The notes under the pieces are model-generated. The model saw only the letters and a program-made list of their open reading frames with translations. It was not told the DNA's origin and did not search any database. From NCBI GenBank assembly GCA_039821555.1, contig JBCBNX010000014.1:1-64000 (forward strand): DNA of 64,000 nt. The letters are read 5' to 3'. Numbering within the stretch: position 1 is the first letter of the stretch; each line of letters starts with the position of its first letter. The stretch is from Bacteroidota bacterium (GTDB lineage: Bacteria; Bacteroidota; Rhodothermia; Rhodothermales; Rubricoccaceae). This document shows, in pieces, positions 43,945-52,264 of this stretch. Position numbers and translations under genes: made by a program.

Positions 43945-44286
43945 CTAGCTGGCGTACGCGTCCTCCTTGCCGTAGTGCTTGACGAGGAGGTAGTAGAACA
44001 CCGCGCGGTACTTGTTCGACTTGAGCCCCTTCGTGGTCTCGCAGGTCGCGTTGACGGCGTCCATCAGGTCGGGGCTGTCAGCCATGCCGAGCTTCTTGAC
44101 GAGGAAGTTGTCCTTGACGCGCTTGAGCTCCTCGGGGTCCGAGCAGGAGACGAGCTTCGAGTCGTTGTTGTAGATCGCGGGGCCGAGGCCCTTGGCGACG
44201 GCTTTGAGGAGGGCCTCGTCGTAGGACGCGCCGATCTTGTCCATGGCGGCCTTGTAGGTGGCCAGCGCATCGTCGAACTTGCTCAT
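43945..44286 (-). CDS. DUF2853 family protein
   Basis: 113 residues from the ATG at 44286 (MSKFDDALATYKAAMDKIGASYDEALLKAVAKGLGP). The frame continues upstream but reads as Arg/Pro-rich noise, so it is excluded. It is an all-helical small cytoplasmic protein with KLVSCSDPEELKRVKDNFLVKKLG and SNKYRAVFYYLLVKHYGKEDAY, matching DUF2853. Function is unknown, though a structure exists for family members. It is expressed on its own; an intergenic gap of 155 bases separates it from pdxJ upstream. Confidence 0.88.
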   Translation of the reverse strand: MSKFDDALATYKAAMDKIGASYDEALLKAVAKGLGPAIYNNDSKLVSCSDPEELKRVKDNFLVKKLGMADSPDLMDAVNATCETTKGLKSNKYRAVFYYLLVKHYGKEDAYAS

Positions 44287-44441
44287 AGTGGTAAAACGTG
44301 TACGTGAACGGGGGATGAGAGTAGGGCCAGAAGTATAGGTCCCCAGGGTGATGAGGGACAAGGTGTTCCCCGAAGATGTAGCGTTGTGAAACAGCAGGTT
44401 CAGCCGTGACACAGCGGTGGCGTGAAGCGAAGCAGCCGGAC

Positions 44442-45173
44442 TCAGCGCGCGGATGCGTCGGTGATCACTTGCCGCATGGCGCGCACGGCCTCCGGCATCC
44501 CTACGAGCACCGCCCGCGCGATCACAGCGAAGCCGATCGAGACCTCCTCGACTTGCGGGACGTGGCGAGCGAAGAGCGCGTAGTTGGTGTAGTCGAGCCC
44601 GTGCCCGGCGTGCACCTTCATGCCGAGGTCGGCGGCGAGGGCCGCGCCGCGCCCCAGGCGTTCGGCCTCGCGCGTCTGCGCGGCGAGCGTGGGCGCGTTG
44701 GCAAAGTCGCCGGTGTGCAGCTCGACCGCGTCGGCCCCGAGGTCGGCGGCGGCGCGAAGCTGGTCGGGGTCGGGGTCGACGAAGAGGCTCACCTCCATGT
44801 CGGCGGCCTTGAGGCGGGGCATCACGGCGCCGAGGCGGAGCCGCTGCCCGAGCACGTCGAGGCCGCCCTCGGTGGTGATCTCCTCGCGACGCTCCGGAAC
44901 GAGCGTGGCGAGGTCGGGCCGCACGTCGCAGCAGATCCCGACGACGTCCTCGTTGGTGGAGAGCTCGAAGTCGAGGCGCCCGAGCACCGTCTCTTTGAGG
45001 AGGCGCACGTCGCGCTCGGTGATGTGACGGCGGTCTTCGCGGAGGTGGAACACGATGCCGTCGGCCCCCGCCATCTCGCAGAGCGCGGCGGCGTGCACGG
45101 GGTCTGGGAAGCGCTCGCGGCGCGCGTTGCGCAGCGTGGCGACGTGGTCGACGTTGATCAGGAGGCGGGTCAT
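44442..45173 (-). CDS. pdxJ: pyridoxine 5'-phosphate synthase
   Basis: 243 residues from the ATG at 45173 (MTRLLINVDHVATLRNARRE), the canonical PdxJ start; the seven-codon upstream extension is not conserved-looking. It condenses 1-deoxyxylulose 5-phosphate with 3-amino-2-oxopropyl phosphate to make pyridoxine phosphate. The TIM barrel shows NVDHVATLRNARR, GIVFHLREDRRHI, FELSTNEDV, VSLFVDPDP, AVELHTGDFAN and HAGHGLDYTN, including the catalytic Glu and His positions. It belongs to the same DXP-dependent pathway as pdxB at 41452-42678, so the organism makes B6 by this route rather than PdxS/T. Confidence 0.95.
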   Translation of the reverse strand: MTRLLINVDHVATLRNARRERFPDPVHAAALCEMAGADGIVFHLREDRRHITERDVRLLKETVLGRLDFELSTNEDVVGICCDVRPDLATLVPERREEITTEGGLDVLGQRLRLGAVMPRLKAADMEVSLFVDPDPDQLRAAADLGADAVELHTGDFANAPTLAAQTREAERLGRGAALAADLGMKVHAGHGLDYTNYALFARHVPQVEEVSIGFAVIARAVLVGMPEAVRAMRQVITDASAR

Positions 45174-45255
45174 GGTAGGGGGTGAGGCAGGCAAGGGGTG
45201 CAGGGGAGAGGCAGGCGAATGGATGGGGGCAACGTGGAGACCCTGGCGCGGTCCA

Positions 45256-45297
45256 TAGCACAGGTCAAGCGGTCTGTAGCACAGGTCAAACCGTCTC
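45256..45297. repeat. 21-bp tandem duplication in the pdxJ / 45401 divergent region
   Basis: TAGCACAGGTCAAGCGGTCTG (45256-45276) is followed directly by a near-copy (45277-45297) with three changes near its end. It lies just upstream of the -35 box at 45305, so it could be a repeated regulator-binding site. Confidence 0.55.
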
Positions 45298-45304
45298 GGC
45301 TCTC

Positions 45305-45334
45305 TTGATAATGCGTCGCGGGGGCCGGTATACT
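45305..45334 (+). promoter_or_regulatory. sigma70-like promoter for the gene at 45401
   Basis: TTGATA (45305-45310), 18 bases, then TATACT (45329-45334), 67 bases before the ATG. Confidence 0.6.
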
Positions 45335-45400
45335 GAACGGCCTACGTCGCCGCATGCTCCGCGCGCGCACTCGCCCCAGCTGCTCTCCCGACTCCTCCCC

Positions 45401-45853
45401 ATGCGTATCGCCATCCAACTCGTCCTCGCTGTCGCCATCGTCGCGCTTGGGTACTACCTGTACTTTCGCATCACCGAGCCCGGCAAGCAGTACGAGCGGC
45501 AGCTCGAGCTGACCGATCTCACCCGCGAGCGGATGAACCACCTCCGCACGGCTATGATCGCTTTCGAGCGCGAGAACGACTACTACACGCGCGACCTGGA
45601 CTCGCTCGTCGTCTTCGTGAAGGCCGACTCGCTGATCATGGCGCGGCGCGATAGCGTCTTCCAGTTGGAGCCTGGACAGACGATCATGGTGGACTCGCTT
45701 CCGTTCTCGCCGCGCACAGGCACACGCTTCCAGCTGTCGGTCAACGACACCTCGGACGTAGACATCTACCTCCTTCAGGACCCGGACTCCGACGACCAGA
45801 TCGGGTCGGCCGAGCCGATCGCCAGCATGCGCAACGCGGCGAACTGGGAGTGA
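45401..45853 (+). CDS. membrane-anchored protein of unknown function
   Basis: 150 residues from the ATG at 45401 (MRIAIQLVLAVAIVALGYYLYFRI), an N-terminal helix anchor. The soluble part begins with an amphipathic helix (QYERQLELTDLTRERMNHLRTAMIAFERENDYYTRDLDSLVVFVK) and then a small beta domain (FQLSVNDTSDVDIYLLQDPDSDDQIG). The pattern of an N-terminal helix continuing into a long helix and a sheet is pseudopilin-like, but no prepilin peptidase motif is seen. It is a single gene with its own promoter and a strong terminator. Confidence 0.78.
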   Translation: MRIAIQLVLAVAIVALGYYLYFRITEPGKQYERQLELTDLTRERMNHLRTAMIAFERENDYYTRDLDSLVVFVKADSLIMARRDSVFQLEPGQTIMVDSLPFSPRTGTRFQLSVNDTSDVDIYLLQDPDSDDQIGSAEPIASMRNAANWE

Positions 45854-45874
45854 GTCCAGCCCGCCTTGACCGAC

Positions 45875-45919
45875 GGGCAAGCGACCCAGGGCAAGTCCCA
45901 CGGTCGCTTGCCCCTTTTT
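45875..45919 (+). terminator. intrinsic terminator
   Basis: GGGCAAGCGACC (45875-45886) pairs perfectly with GGTCGCTTGCCC (45902-45913) and is followed by C and five T. It closes the gene at 45401-45853. Confidence 0.88.
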
Positions 45920-45962
45920 GTAGCTTCATGTTTCGTCTCGTCTGTCCCCCCGTAGTCCTCGC

Positions 45963-46937
45963 ATGAGCGACCTCCACGAGTATGCCGTCTTCACCGAGGA
46001 GTGGGACCAGCCTGCTGGGCCGCGCGCGCAGGTCGCAGTCGAACTGATCGGGTCACGGCTGCGCTACACCGAGGTGGAGCACACCGACAACGAGGACAGC
46101 GCCACGCAGACGCTGCGTCGCCTCGGAACGTGCGATTTTGACTTCGAGGTGGATCGCGCCGTCTTCGGGCGGCCCGAGCCGAACCAGCTCGACGCGCTCA
46201 TGTCGGCCGTACGCGACCTCTTCGAGGGCACCAGCGCCGACGCGTTGCACGTGGCCCTGCACCCGACGCACTGCGTGGGCTTCTTCACGCCGGTCCCCGA
46301 TGGCCTGGAGCCGGAAGTCCGCTTCGACCGCCTGCGCCGCGAGGCTGCGCTCATGGCCGACGCTGAGCCGGACCGCCCCGGCCGGGTCCGCGCGGTGCCG
46401 GTCCGATCGCAGCGCCTGGCGTCTGGCCCACAGACCTGGCACCACGTCATCCACGTGCCGGAGGCCGTACACGCGCGCCTGAAGCTCCTCGCCCAGCAAC
46501 TCGGCCGCACCGCCCGCTACGAACTCGCCGACACGACGCAGGCCGCCGCCGCGCTGGTGAGCACCCTGACGACGCTCGGGACCGATCCCGACAGCTTCCA
46601 ACTGGGACTCGGTGTCTACTCCGCGCACGTCGAGGTCGTCGTGTGCCAGGCGGGGCAGTGGTACGCCGGCCACCATGCACCCGCGCGCACGCCAGAGGAC
46701 GCGGCCTACTTCGTGTTTCGCCTGCTCTCCGACCTCGGCCTCGCCACCGACGCGCTCACGCAGTGGTGGCTCTACGGCGAAGGCACCGACCTCCGCGCCT
46801 ACGACCTCATGGCGACGCTCCTCAAGCTGGAGCCGCAGCGCCTCAACCCGCTCCGCGCCTTCGGCCTCCCCGCGCAGTCCGGCAGCCCCGTCCAGATGGC
46901 GGCCTACGTCCCGTGCGTCGGCGCCGCGCTCGTCTAG
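45963..46937 (+). CDS. DUF3822-like protein
   Basis: 324 residues, cytoplasmic, with no motif recognisable with certainty. Repeated strand patterns (LHVALHPTHCVGFFTPVPDGL, QLGLGVYSAHVEVVVCQAGQWYAGHHA) and its place directly upstream of rsmD and coaD match the DUF3822 gene found in this position in Bacteroidetes. That family is predicted to have an actin/PilM-like fold, and its function is unknown. The assignment rests mainly on synteny and length, so it is moderate. The genes 45963, rsmD and coaD are co-oriented with gaps of about 80-100 bases. Confidence 0.75.
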   Translation: MSDLHEYAVFTEEWDQPAGPRAQVAVELIGSRLRYTEVEHTDNEDSATQTLRRLGTCDFDFEVDRAVFGRPEPNQLDALMSAVRDLFEGTSADALHVALHPTHCVGFFTPVPDGLEPEVRFDRLRREAALMADAEPDRPGRVRAVPVRSQRLASGPQTWHHVIHVPEAVHARLKLLAQQLGRTARYELADTTQAAAALVSTLTTLGTDPDSFQLGLGVYSAHVEVVVCQAGQWYAGHHAPARTPEDAAYFVFRLLSDLGLATDALTQWWLYGEGTDLRAYDLMATLLKLEPQRLNPLRAFGLPAQSGSPVQMAAYVPCVGAALV

Positions 46938-47033
46938 TAGTGGCAAGCAACAAGAAGCAAGGGGCAAGGACAGGCAGGAACGGAACCTTGTGCTCTCCTT
47001 GTCGCTTGCCACCTGACACCTGCCACTTCTCCC

Positions 47034-47588
47034 ATGCGCATCATCGCGGGCCGTCTCCGGCGGCGCACCTTCAAGGCTCCCGACGACCTCAGCACGCGCC
47101 CCACGACGGACCGCGTGCGCGAGTCGATCTTCAACGTGCTCGAAGCGCGCATCGACTTCCACGGCCTCCAGGTGCTCGACCTCTTCGCTGGCACCGGTGC
47201 GCTCGGCTTCGAGGCGATCAGTCGCGGCGCGAGCTTCGTCACGTTCGTGGAGCAGAACTCCAAGGTGGTCAAGATCGCCCGCGAGAACGCTGAGGCGCTG
47301 GGTATCGCCGATCAGGGCTCGTTCCTGCGCGGCGATGCGGTCGCGTTCCTCGAACGCACGCCAGGGCCGCGCTACGGCCTCGTCTTCGCCGACCCGCCGT
47401 ACGAGTTAGAGGCAATGGACCGCATGCCCGAGCTCGCGCAGCCGCACCTCGCGCCCGGTGGTCTGTTCGTCCTGGAGCACAGCAAGGCCCACACCTTCGA
47501 CGACCACCCCCGCCTCGTGACGAGCCGCCGCTACGGCCGCACCGTCGTGAGCGTGTTCCGCGACGAGGTCGAGGGGCCTGAGTCGTGA
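47034..47588 (+). CDS. rsmD: 16S rRNA (guanine(966)-N(2))-methyltransferase RsmD
   Basis: 184 residues. It starts MRIIAGRLRRRTFKAPDD and continues STRPTTDRVRESIFNVLEARIDF, the RsmD N-terminal signature. The SAM-binding loop is VLDLFAGTGALGFEAISRGA, and the catalytic motif is FADPPYE (D-P-P-Y). It methylates G966 of 16S rRNA using S-adenosylmethionine. The length is standard. It is followed 81 bases later by coaD, the usual partner. Confidence 0.95.
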   Translation: MRIIAGRLRRRTFKAPDDLSTRPTTDRVRESIFNVLEARIDFHGLQVLDLFAGTGALGFEAISRGASFVTFVEQNSKVVKIARENAEALGIADQGSFLRGDAVAFLERTPGPRYGLVFADPPYELEAMDRMPELAQPHLAPGGLFVLEHSKAHTFDDHPRLVTSRRYGRTVVSVFRDEVEGPES

Positions 47589-47669
47589 GTCGAGGGGCCC
47601 TTCGTACGTTTCCACTGTGTGGACGTGCTCGACTCACGATCCTAGACCCATGACCCACGACACAGCCCT

Positions 47670-48197
47670 GTGAAACTCGCCCTCTACCCCGGCACCTTCG
47701 ACCCGATCACGCGCGGGCACCTCGACGTGCTCCAGCGGGCGCTCCAGGTCTTCGACCACGTGGAGGTGACGGTCGCGGTAAACCGGCTCAAGAAGACGCT
47801 CTTCACGCTCGACGAGCGGGTGCACCTTGCCCTCGCGAGCATCGAGACGCTCCCGCACGACCTCCTCGAGCGCGTGAACGTGGTCGCCTTCGAAGGTCTG
47901 CTCGTCGACCACGCGAAGAAAGCCGGGGCTGTCGCGCTCATCCGCGGGCTGCGGCAGGTGTCCGACTTCGACTACGAGTTTCGGATGGCGCTCGCCAACC
48001 GCCGCCTCGCGCCGAACTTGGAGACGGTCTTCCTGATGCCGAGCGAGGAGCACACGTTCACCGCAGCCAGCATCGTCCGCGAGATCCACCGCTGGGAGGG
48101 CGACGTGTCGAGCTTCGTGCCTGAACCAGTTGTGGCTGCGCTCCGCGCGAAGCGGGAGGGCCGCAGCGTGATGCAGGAGGCGCGGCGCGGCGCGTAG
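47670..48197 (+). CDS. coaD: pantetheine-phosphate adenylyltransferase
   Basis: 175 residues. It transfers AMP from ATP to 4'-phosphopantetheine, the penultimate step of coenzyme A synthesis. The start (a GTG at 47670) leads into KLALYPGTFDPITRGHLDVLQRAL with the nucleotidyltransferase T/HxGH motif. Further landmarks are AVALIRGLRQVSDFDYEFRMALANRRL and FLMPSEEHTFTAASIVREI. It is cytoplasmic and about the normal length, with a slightly longer C-terminus. It is the last gene of the rsmD group and converges on the bifunctional nuclease gene. Confidence 0.95.
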   Translation: MKLALYPGTFDPITRGHLDVLQRALQVFDHVEVTVAVNRLKKTLFTLDERVHLALASIETLPHDLLERVNVVAFEGLLVDHAKKAGAVALIRGLRQVSDFDYEFRMALANRRLAPNLETVFLMPSEEHTFTAASIVREIHRWEGDVSSFVPEPVVAALRAKREGRSVMQEARRGA

Positions 48198-48218
48198 CCG
48201 CGCTAGCACACCCTCGGA

Positions 48219-48803
48219 TCAGTTCTCGCTCTTGAGCCGCTCGATCTCGTCGCGAAGTTGGGCGGCAGTCTCGTAGTCCTCCTCGGCGATGGCCTTTTCG
48301 AGGTCAGCCTGCATGCGGTCCAGCTTCGAGCCGGAGCGCTTGGCGGGTTCCTCGGCCGCTTCCTCGGTCGCGGCAAAGGCCGAGACGCCCTCGTCTTCAG
48401 CCGGGATACCAGCCTCGTCAAGGACCGACGCCATCACGAAGATCGGCGCGTCGGTGCGTACGGCGAGCGCGACGGCGTCCGACGGGCGCGCATCGAGTTG
48501 GTTTTCCTCGCCGTCGAACTCGTAGCGGATCTTGGCGAAGAACGTGCCCTCGCGCAGGTCGTCCACGATGACATCCGTGACCTCGGCGTCGAGCGCGTCG
48601 AAGAGGTCGCGTAGGAGGTCGTGGGTCATCGGACGGGGCGGCTGGATCTTCTCCAGTTCGAGGGCGATGGCTTGCGCCTCGAACGCTCCGATGATGATGG
48701 GCAGGCGGCGGTTGCCGTTGACCTCGCCGAGCACCAGCGCGTAGGCTCCACCGCTCGACGGGCTGGTGGAGAGTCCGATGATGTCAACCTGGATGTACTC
48801 CAT
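48219..48803 (-). CDS. bifunctional nuclease family (DUF151) protein with C-terminal UVR motif
   Basis: 194 residues. The first 135 match the DUF151/BFN domain: YIQVDIIGLSTSPSSGGAYALVLGE, then RRLPIIIGAFEAQAIALELE, then DARPSDAVALAVRTDAPIF. After an acidic linker (about 137-160), the last 35 residues are a UvrB/UvrC interaction (UVR) helix pair: LDRMQADLEKAIAEEDYETAAQLRDEIERL. Some BFN members have RNase/DNase activity. The UVR motif suggests contact with other UVR proteins, such as excision repair or McsA-type partners. It is cytoplasmic and converges on coaD with a 21-base gap. Confidence 0.9.
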   Translation of the reverse strand: MEYIQVDIIGLSTSPSSGGAYALVLGEVNGNRRLPIIIGAFEAQAIALELEKIQPPRPMTHDLLRDLFDALDAEVTDVIVDDLREGTFFAKIRYEFDGEENQLDARPSDAVALAVRTDAPIFVMASVLDEAGIPAEDEGVSAFAATEEAAEEPAKRSGSKLDRMQADLEKAIAEEDYETAAQLRDEIERLKSEN

Positions 48804-48890
48804 CGTGGCGGGGCGGGGGGCTCTAGTCGGAAGGGGCGGGGGAAACTACGGGCAGGATGTGCGCTGGGCACAGCGGTTCATGCCGAATCG

Positions 48891-50066
48891 CTACGAACCA
48901 GCCGACACCGCAACGGTTTCGCTGGCAGTGCCGTTGCCGTCGGCTTGGTTGTTGGCTTGGCCTGTGGCCGCAAGTACGGCAGCGAGAGCGTCGAGGCAGG
49001 CGCGGTTTTCCTCGGGCATCCCGACGGAGAGTCGGACATAGCCGGGCAATGCACGGTAGCCGCTCACGTCACGGATCCGGACGCCTCGCTTCGCCATCTG
49101 TTGCCGAAGGTCAGCCGGGGCTATGGGGGACTTCACGAGAAAGAAGTTGGCTGCGCTCTCGTGAGCTGTCAGCCCGAGCGCACGGACGCCCGCAAGGAGT
49201 TCGGCGTACCCTTCTTTGAGCGCGGTCACGCGCTCAGCGATCAAGTCGGGACGCGCCAGCACAGCTAGTCCAGCGGCCTCAGCCAGGTGGTCCACGACAA
49301 ACGGGAGCCGCGACTTCTGAAGTTCGTGGACCAAGCGCGGGTGCCCGGCGAGGTAGCCCAGTCGCAACCCGGCAAGCCCCATCGCCTTGGAGAAGGTCCG
49401 CATCACCAGCACGTTCGGATGTGCCTCCAGCAGGTCGATGGCCGTCTGGCCGTCCACGAATTCGTGGTAGGCCTCGTCGACGACGAGCATGCCGGGCACG
49501 CTCCGCGCGATGCGCGCGAGGTCCGCATAGGCCAGGGCTTTGCCGGTCGGGTTGCTGGGCGTCGTCACAACGGTGAGCGCGGCGTCGGCGCGCTGCGCGG
49601 CGCTGATGATCGTGTCCGGCGCGTGCGTCAGGTCCGGCTGCGGGTCCACGGAGACGATGTCCGCTCCGTGCATCCGCGCGACGGCCTCGTACAGCGAGAA
49701 CATCGGATGGGGCAGCACGACGGGCGTGCCCTCGCGAAGGAAGCAGAGGCCGAGCGTGTGCGTGAGCTCGTTGGAGCCGTGCCCGACGATGAGGTGCTCG
49801 GGCGTCAATCCCAGGTGGGCAGCGAGGGTTGCGGTGAGCTGCCTCGGACGGTCCTGCGGGTAGCGGTTCCAGGCGTGCTCCAGCGCCGCGTCTACGATCT
49901 CGCGCTTCAGGGCGGCGGGGAGATCATAAGGGCTCTCGTTCTGGTCGAGCTTGGCGAGGCCGTCGGTGTCCGTGGCGACGGTGTAGGCTTTCTGCGCGCG
50001 AATCTCGGGCCGGATGCGCGCCAGCAGCGCGCCGGAAGGCGTCGTCGGGTCTGCGGGGAATTCCAT
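48891..50066 (-). CDS. hisC: histidinol-phosphate aminotransferase
   Basis: 391 residues from the ATG at 50066 (MEFPADPTTPSG); an ATG 18 bases upstream is possible. It transfers an amino group from glutamate to imidazole-acetol phosphate in histidine synthesis. Fold-type I PLP enzyme: KLDQNESPYDLPAALKREI, VGHGSNELTHTLG, VTTPSNPTGKAL, LVVDEAYHEF, and the PLP lysine in RTFSKAMGLAGLRLGY. The C-terminal part (GVRIRDVSGYRALPGYVRLSVG) is typical of HisC. hisD lies upstream in the same direction with a 152-base gap, forming a partial his cluster. Confidence 0.93.
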   Translation of the reverse strand: MEFPADPTTPSGALLARIRPEIRAQKAYTVATDTDGLAKLDQNESPYDLPAALKREIVDAALEHAWNRYPQDRPRQLTATLAAHLGLTPEHLIVGHGSNELTHTLGLCFLREGTPVVLPHPMFSLYEAVARMHGADIVSVDPQPDLTHAPDTIISAAQRADAALTVVTTPSNPTGKALAYADLARIARSVPGMLVVDEAYHEFVDGQTAIDLLEAHPNVLVMRTFSKAMGLAGLRLGYLAGHPRLVHELQKSRLPFVVDHLAEAAGLAVLARPDLIAERVTALKEGYAELLAGVRALGLTAHESAANFFLVKSPIAPADLRQQMAKRGVRIRDVSGYRALPGYVRLSVGMPEENRACLDALAAVLAATGQANNQADGNGTASETVAVSAGS

Positions 50067-50218
50067 GCGGTCAGCGAGGAGCACTGCGCGTACGTGATGT
50101 GCCCCATAAGGGACATCGCCGACGACGAGCAGCAGGGTCTAGGTGAAAAAGAAGGCGGTTCGAGGTCCGAGGACACGCCGATGAGGCGTAGCCATCGTGC
50201 CGGAGCCGCCGCGATAGG

Positions 50219-51589
50219 CTAGGTCGGGTCGGTGCCGTTGCCAGACACCTCGCCGAGGGTGTCGAGGCGTTCCTGGATGGCGCGTGCGTGGGCGTCGAGG
50301 CCCTCGGCGTTGGCGAGGCGGACGATGGCGGGCCCGCTCTGGGCCAAACGCTCCCGCGTGTAAGCGATCACCGACTGGCGGCGCAGGAACGTGTCCACGC
50401 CGAGCGCCGAGGCATAGCGCGCTGTGCCGCCGGTCGGGAGCACGTGGTTGGGACCTGCGAAGTAGTCTCCGACAGGCTCGGAGCTGTACGGCCCGAGAAA
50501 GACAGCGCCCGCATGCCGGATGCGCCCCATCACCGACCAGGGGTCGTGCGTGATGATCTCCAGGTGTTCCGGGGCCAGGTGGTTCACAAGCGCGACGGCG
50601 TCGTCCGTCGTCTCGCAGACGACCGCTGCGCTGTAGTCTGTGAGGGCGGCTTCGAGGATGGACTGGCGGCTGAGGGTGGGCACCATCTCTTCGATCGCAT
50701 CCTGCACGGCTTCGGCGAGGGTGGCGCTGGTGGTGACAAGGATCGCCGAGGCGCGGACGTCGTGCTCGGCCTGCGAGAGGAGGTCCGCTGCGACGTAGCG
50801 GGCGTCGGCGCTGGCATCGGCCAGGACAACGATCTCACTCGGCCCCGCGAGGCTGTCGATGGCGACCTGGCCGAAGACCTCGCGCTTGGCCGCGGCCACA
50901 TAGGCGTTGCCAGGGCCCACAATCACGTCTACCGCCGGGATGGTCTCGGTGCCGTAGGCAAGCGCGCCGATGGCCTGCGCCCCGCCCACCGCGTAGACGT
51001 GCTCAATGCCGAGCAGATGAGCCGCCGCGCGCACAAGGGGATGGGGGAGCCCGTCGGCGCCGGGCGGGCTGACGAGGTGCACCTCGCGGACACCCGCCAC
51101 CTGGGCCGGGATCGCGTTCATGAACACGCTCGACGGGTAGGCAGCGGTGCCGCCGGGGGCGTAGAGGCCGGCACGGTCCACGGGCACGTAGCGCTGGCCG
51201 AGCACGACGCCGTCGCCGTCCTCGGTGAACCAAGCCGTGCGCCGCTGCCGCTCGTGGAAGCGCCGGATGTTGTCGGCTGCCTGGTGCAGCGCATCGCGGA
51301 GGTCTTGGTCGAGGTCTCCGTAAGCTGCGCTCAGGGCGTCGGTTGGAACGCGGAGGCGGTCTACCTCGACGCCGTCGAAGCGAGTTGTGGCGTCGCGGAG
51401 CGCGGCGTCGCCGCGGGCCTGCACGTCGGCAACGAGGTCGCGGGCTGCCTGCGTCACCTCGTCTGAGAAGGCGGCCGTCCTGGCGAGAATGCGCGGGAGC
51501 GGCGCCGGTAGTGCTTCAGTCCTCTCAGCCGGGTCGGCCGTGCCACGGGCGAGGCGAACAACCGGAAGCAAATACGTGGCGAAGGACAT
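50219..51589 (-). CDS. hisD: histidinol dehydrogenase
   Basis: 456 residues from the ATG at 51589. It catalyses the two-step, NAD-dependent oxidation of histidinol to histidine with a bound zinc. Recognisable blocks are YVPVDRAGLYAPGGTAAYPSSVFMNAIPAQVAGV, IGALAYGTETIPAVDVIVGPGNAYVAAAKREVFG, IDSLAGPSEIVVLAD, LLSQAEHDVRASAILVT, NHLAPEHLEIIT and HVLPTGGTARYASALGV, the last two carrying catalytic and zinc-binding residues. The length is normal. It is co-oriented with hisC. The rest of the pathway is not in the window. Confidence 0.95.
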   Translation of the reverse strand: MSFATYLLPVVRLARGTADPAERTEALPAPLPRILARTAAFSDEVTQAARDLVADVQARGDAALRDATTRFDGVEVDRLRVPTDALSAAYGDLDQDLRDALHQAADNIRRFHERQRRTAWFTEDGDGVVLGQRYVPVDRAGLYAPGGTAAYPSSVFMNAIPAQVAGVREVHLVSPPGADGLPHPLVRAAAHLLGIEHVYAVGGAQAIGALAYGTETIPAVDVIVGPGNAYVAAAKREVFGQVAIDSLAGPSEIVVLADASADARYVAADLLSQAEHDVRASAILVTTSATLAEAVQDAIEEMVPTLSRQSILEAALTDYSAAVVCETTDDAVALVNHLAPEHLEIITHDPWSVMGRIRHAGAVFLGPYSSEPVGDYFAGPNHVLPTGGTARYASALGVDTFLRRQSVIAYTRERLAQSGPAIVRLANAEGLDAHARAIQERLDTLGEVSGNGTDPT

Positions 51590-51704
51590 GAGGAGGAGAC
51601 GGACGACGCAGTCGGGAAAAGGGGCAACGTTACGCGATGCCGACTGCTTGGGTCCGCCCTCCTGGAAAACTCATAGGCAGCCGGGTCCGCCTGCCCGCCG
51701 GGCC

Positions 51705-52043
51705 CTACTCGTCGTCCCAATAGGAATCTTCAGGGAGCTCGAGTTCTGGAAGGTCCTCGAACTCGTAGTCAGGCAGGAGCTCGTCCCGGACGTAGGCCAT
51801 GGCTTCATGCAGGGCCAGCACGAACTTGCCGAAGTCCTCCTTGTAGAGAAACAGCTTGTGCTTCTGGTAGCCCTCACCGTCACCGCGTCGCTTGCTCTCA
51901 GTGATGTTGAGGAAGAAATCCTCGCCGGACCGGGTGGCCTTCACGTCGAAGAAGTAGGTGCGCTTGCCTGCAGGCACACGGACCGAGTAGACCTCGTCGC
52001 GGTCGTCGCGGCGGCTTGCACGACGGTGCTCGTTGGGTTCCAT
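51705..52043 (-). CDS. PUR-alpha-like (DUF3276) nucleic-acid-binding protein
   Basis: 112 residues. A basic start (MEPNEHRRASRRDDRDEVYS) is followed by a single PUR repeat: VYSVRVPAGKRTYFFDVKATRSGEDFFLNITESKRR, then YQKHKLFLYKEDFGKFVLALHEAMAYV. It ends in an acidic tail (FEDLPELELPEDSYWDDE). DUF3276/PUR proteins of Bacteroidetes and spirochaetes bind single-stranded DNA or RNA and dimerise into a PUR domain; a global or RNA-linked regulatory role is likely but not established here. It is a single gene preceded by an A/T-rich region, 52044-52264. Confidence 0.9.
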   Translation of the reverse strand: MEPNEHRRASRRDDRDEVYSVRVPAGKRTYFFDVKATRSGEDFFLNITESKRRGDGEGYQKHKLFLYKEDFGKFVLALHEAMAYVRDELLPDYEFEDLPELELPEDSYWDDE

Positions 52044-52264
52044 GGGATGAAGAGCAGCTGTAGGGTAAGACGGGACCCGACGGTACCCGTGGGGCCGCGA
52101 ATATCGGCCTAGGCTCGGCTTAAAGCAACTACCTATGTAAGAAACAGTCCTACAGGATTGTCAGACTAGATGTGCACATTAGAACATATGTCTTTCCTTC
52201 CGCAAGACTTATGGATGTCTTATGCTTGGCGTGTGAGAACTTAGTAAGAACGTATGTGGTGTAG
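52044..52264. promoter_or_regulatory. A/T-rich upstream region of the PUR gene
   Basis: 221 bases, strikingly A/T-rich from 52120 to 52264 compared with everything around it. It contains small stems such as CAGTCCT-N2-AGGATTG and AAGAC-N8-GTCTT. It probably holds the promoter of the PUR gene; I cannot fix the -35/-10 boxes. Confidence 0.45.

Noticed and set aside
44287..45261. Upstream extension of the DUF2853 frame over pdxJ
   Set aside because: Arg/Pro/His-rich translation overlapping pdxJ in another frame; the DUF2853 domain begins exactly at the ATG at 44286.
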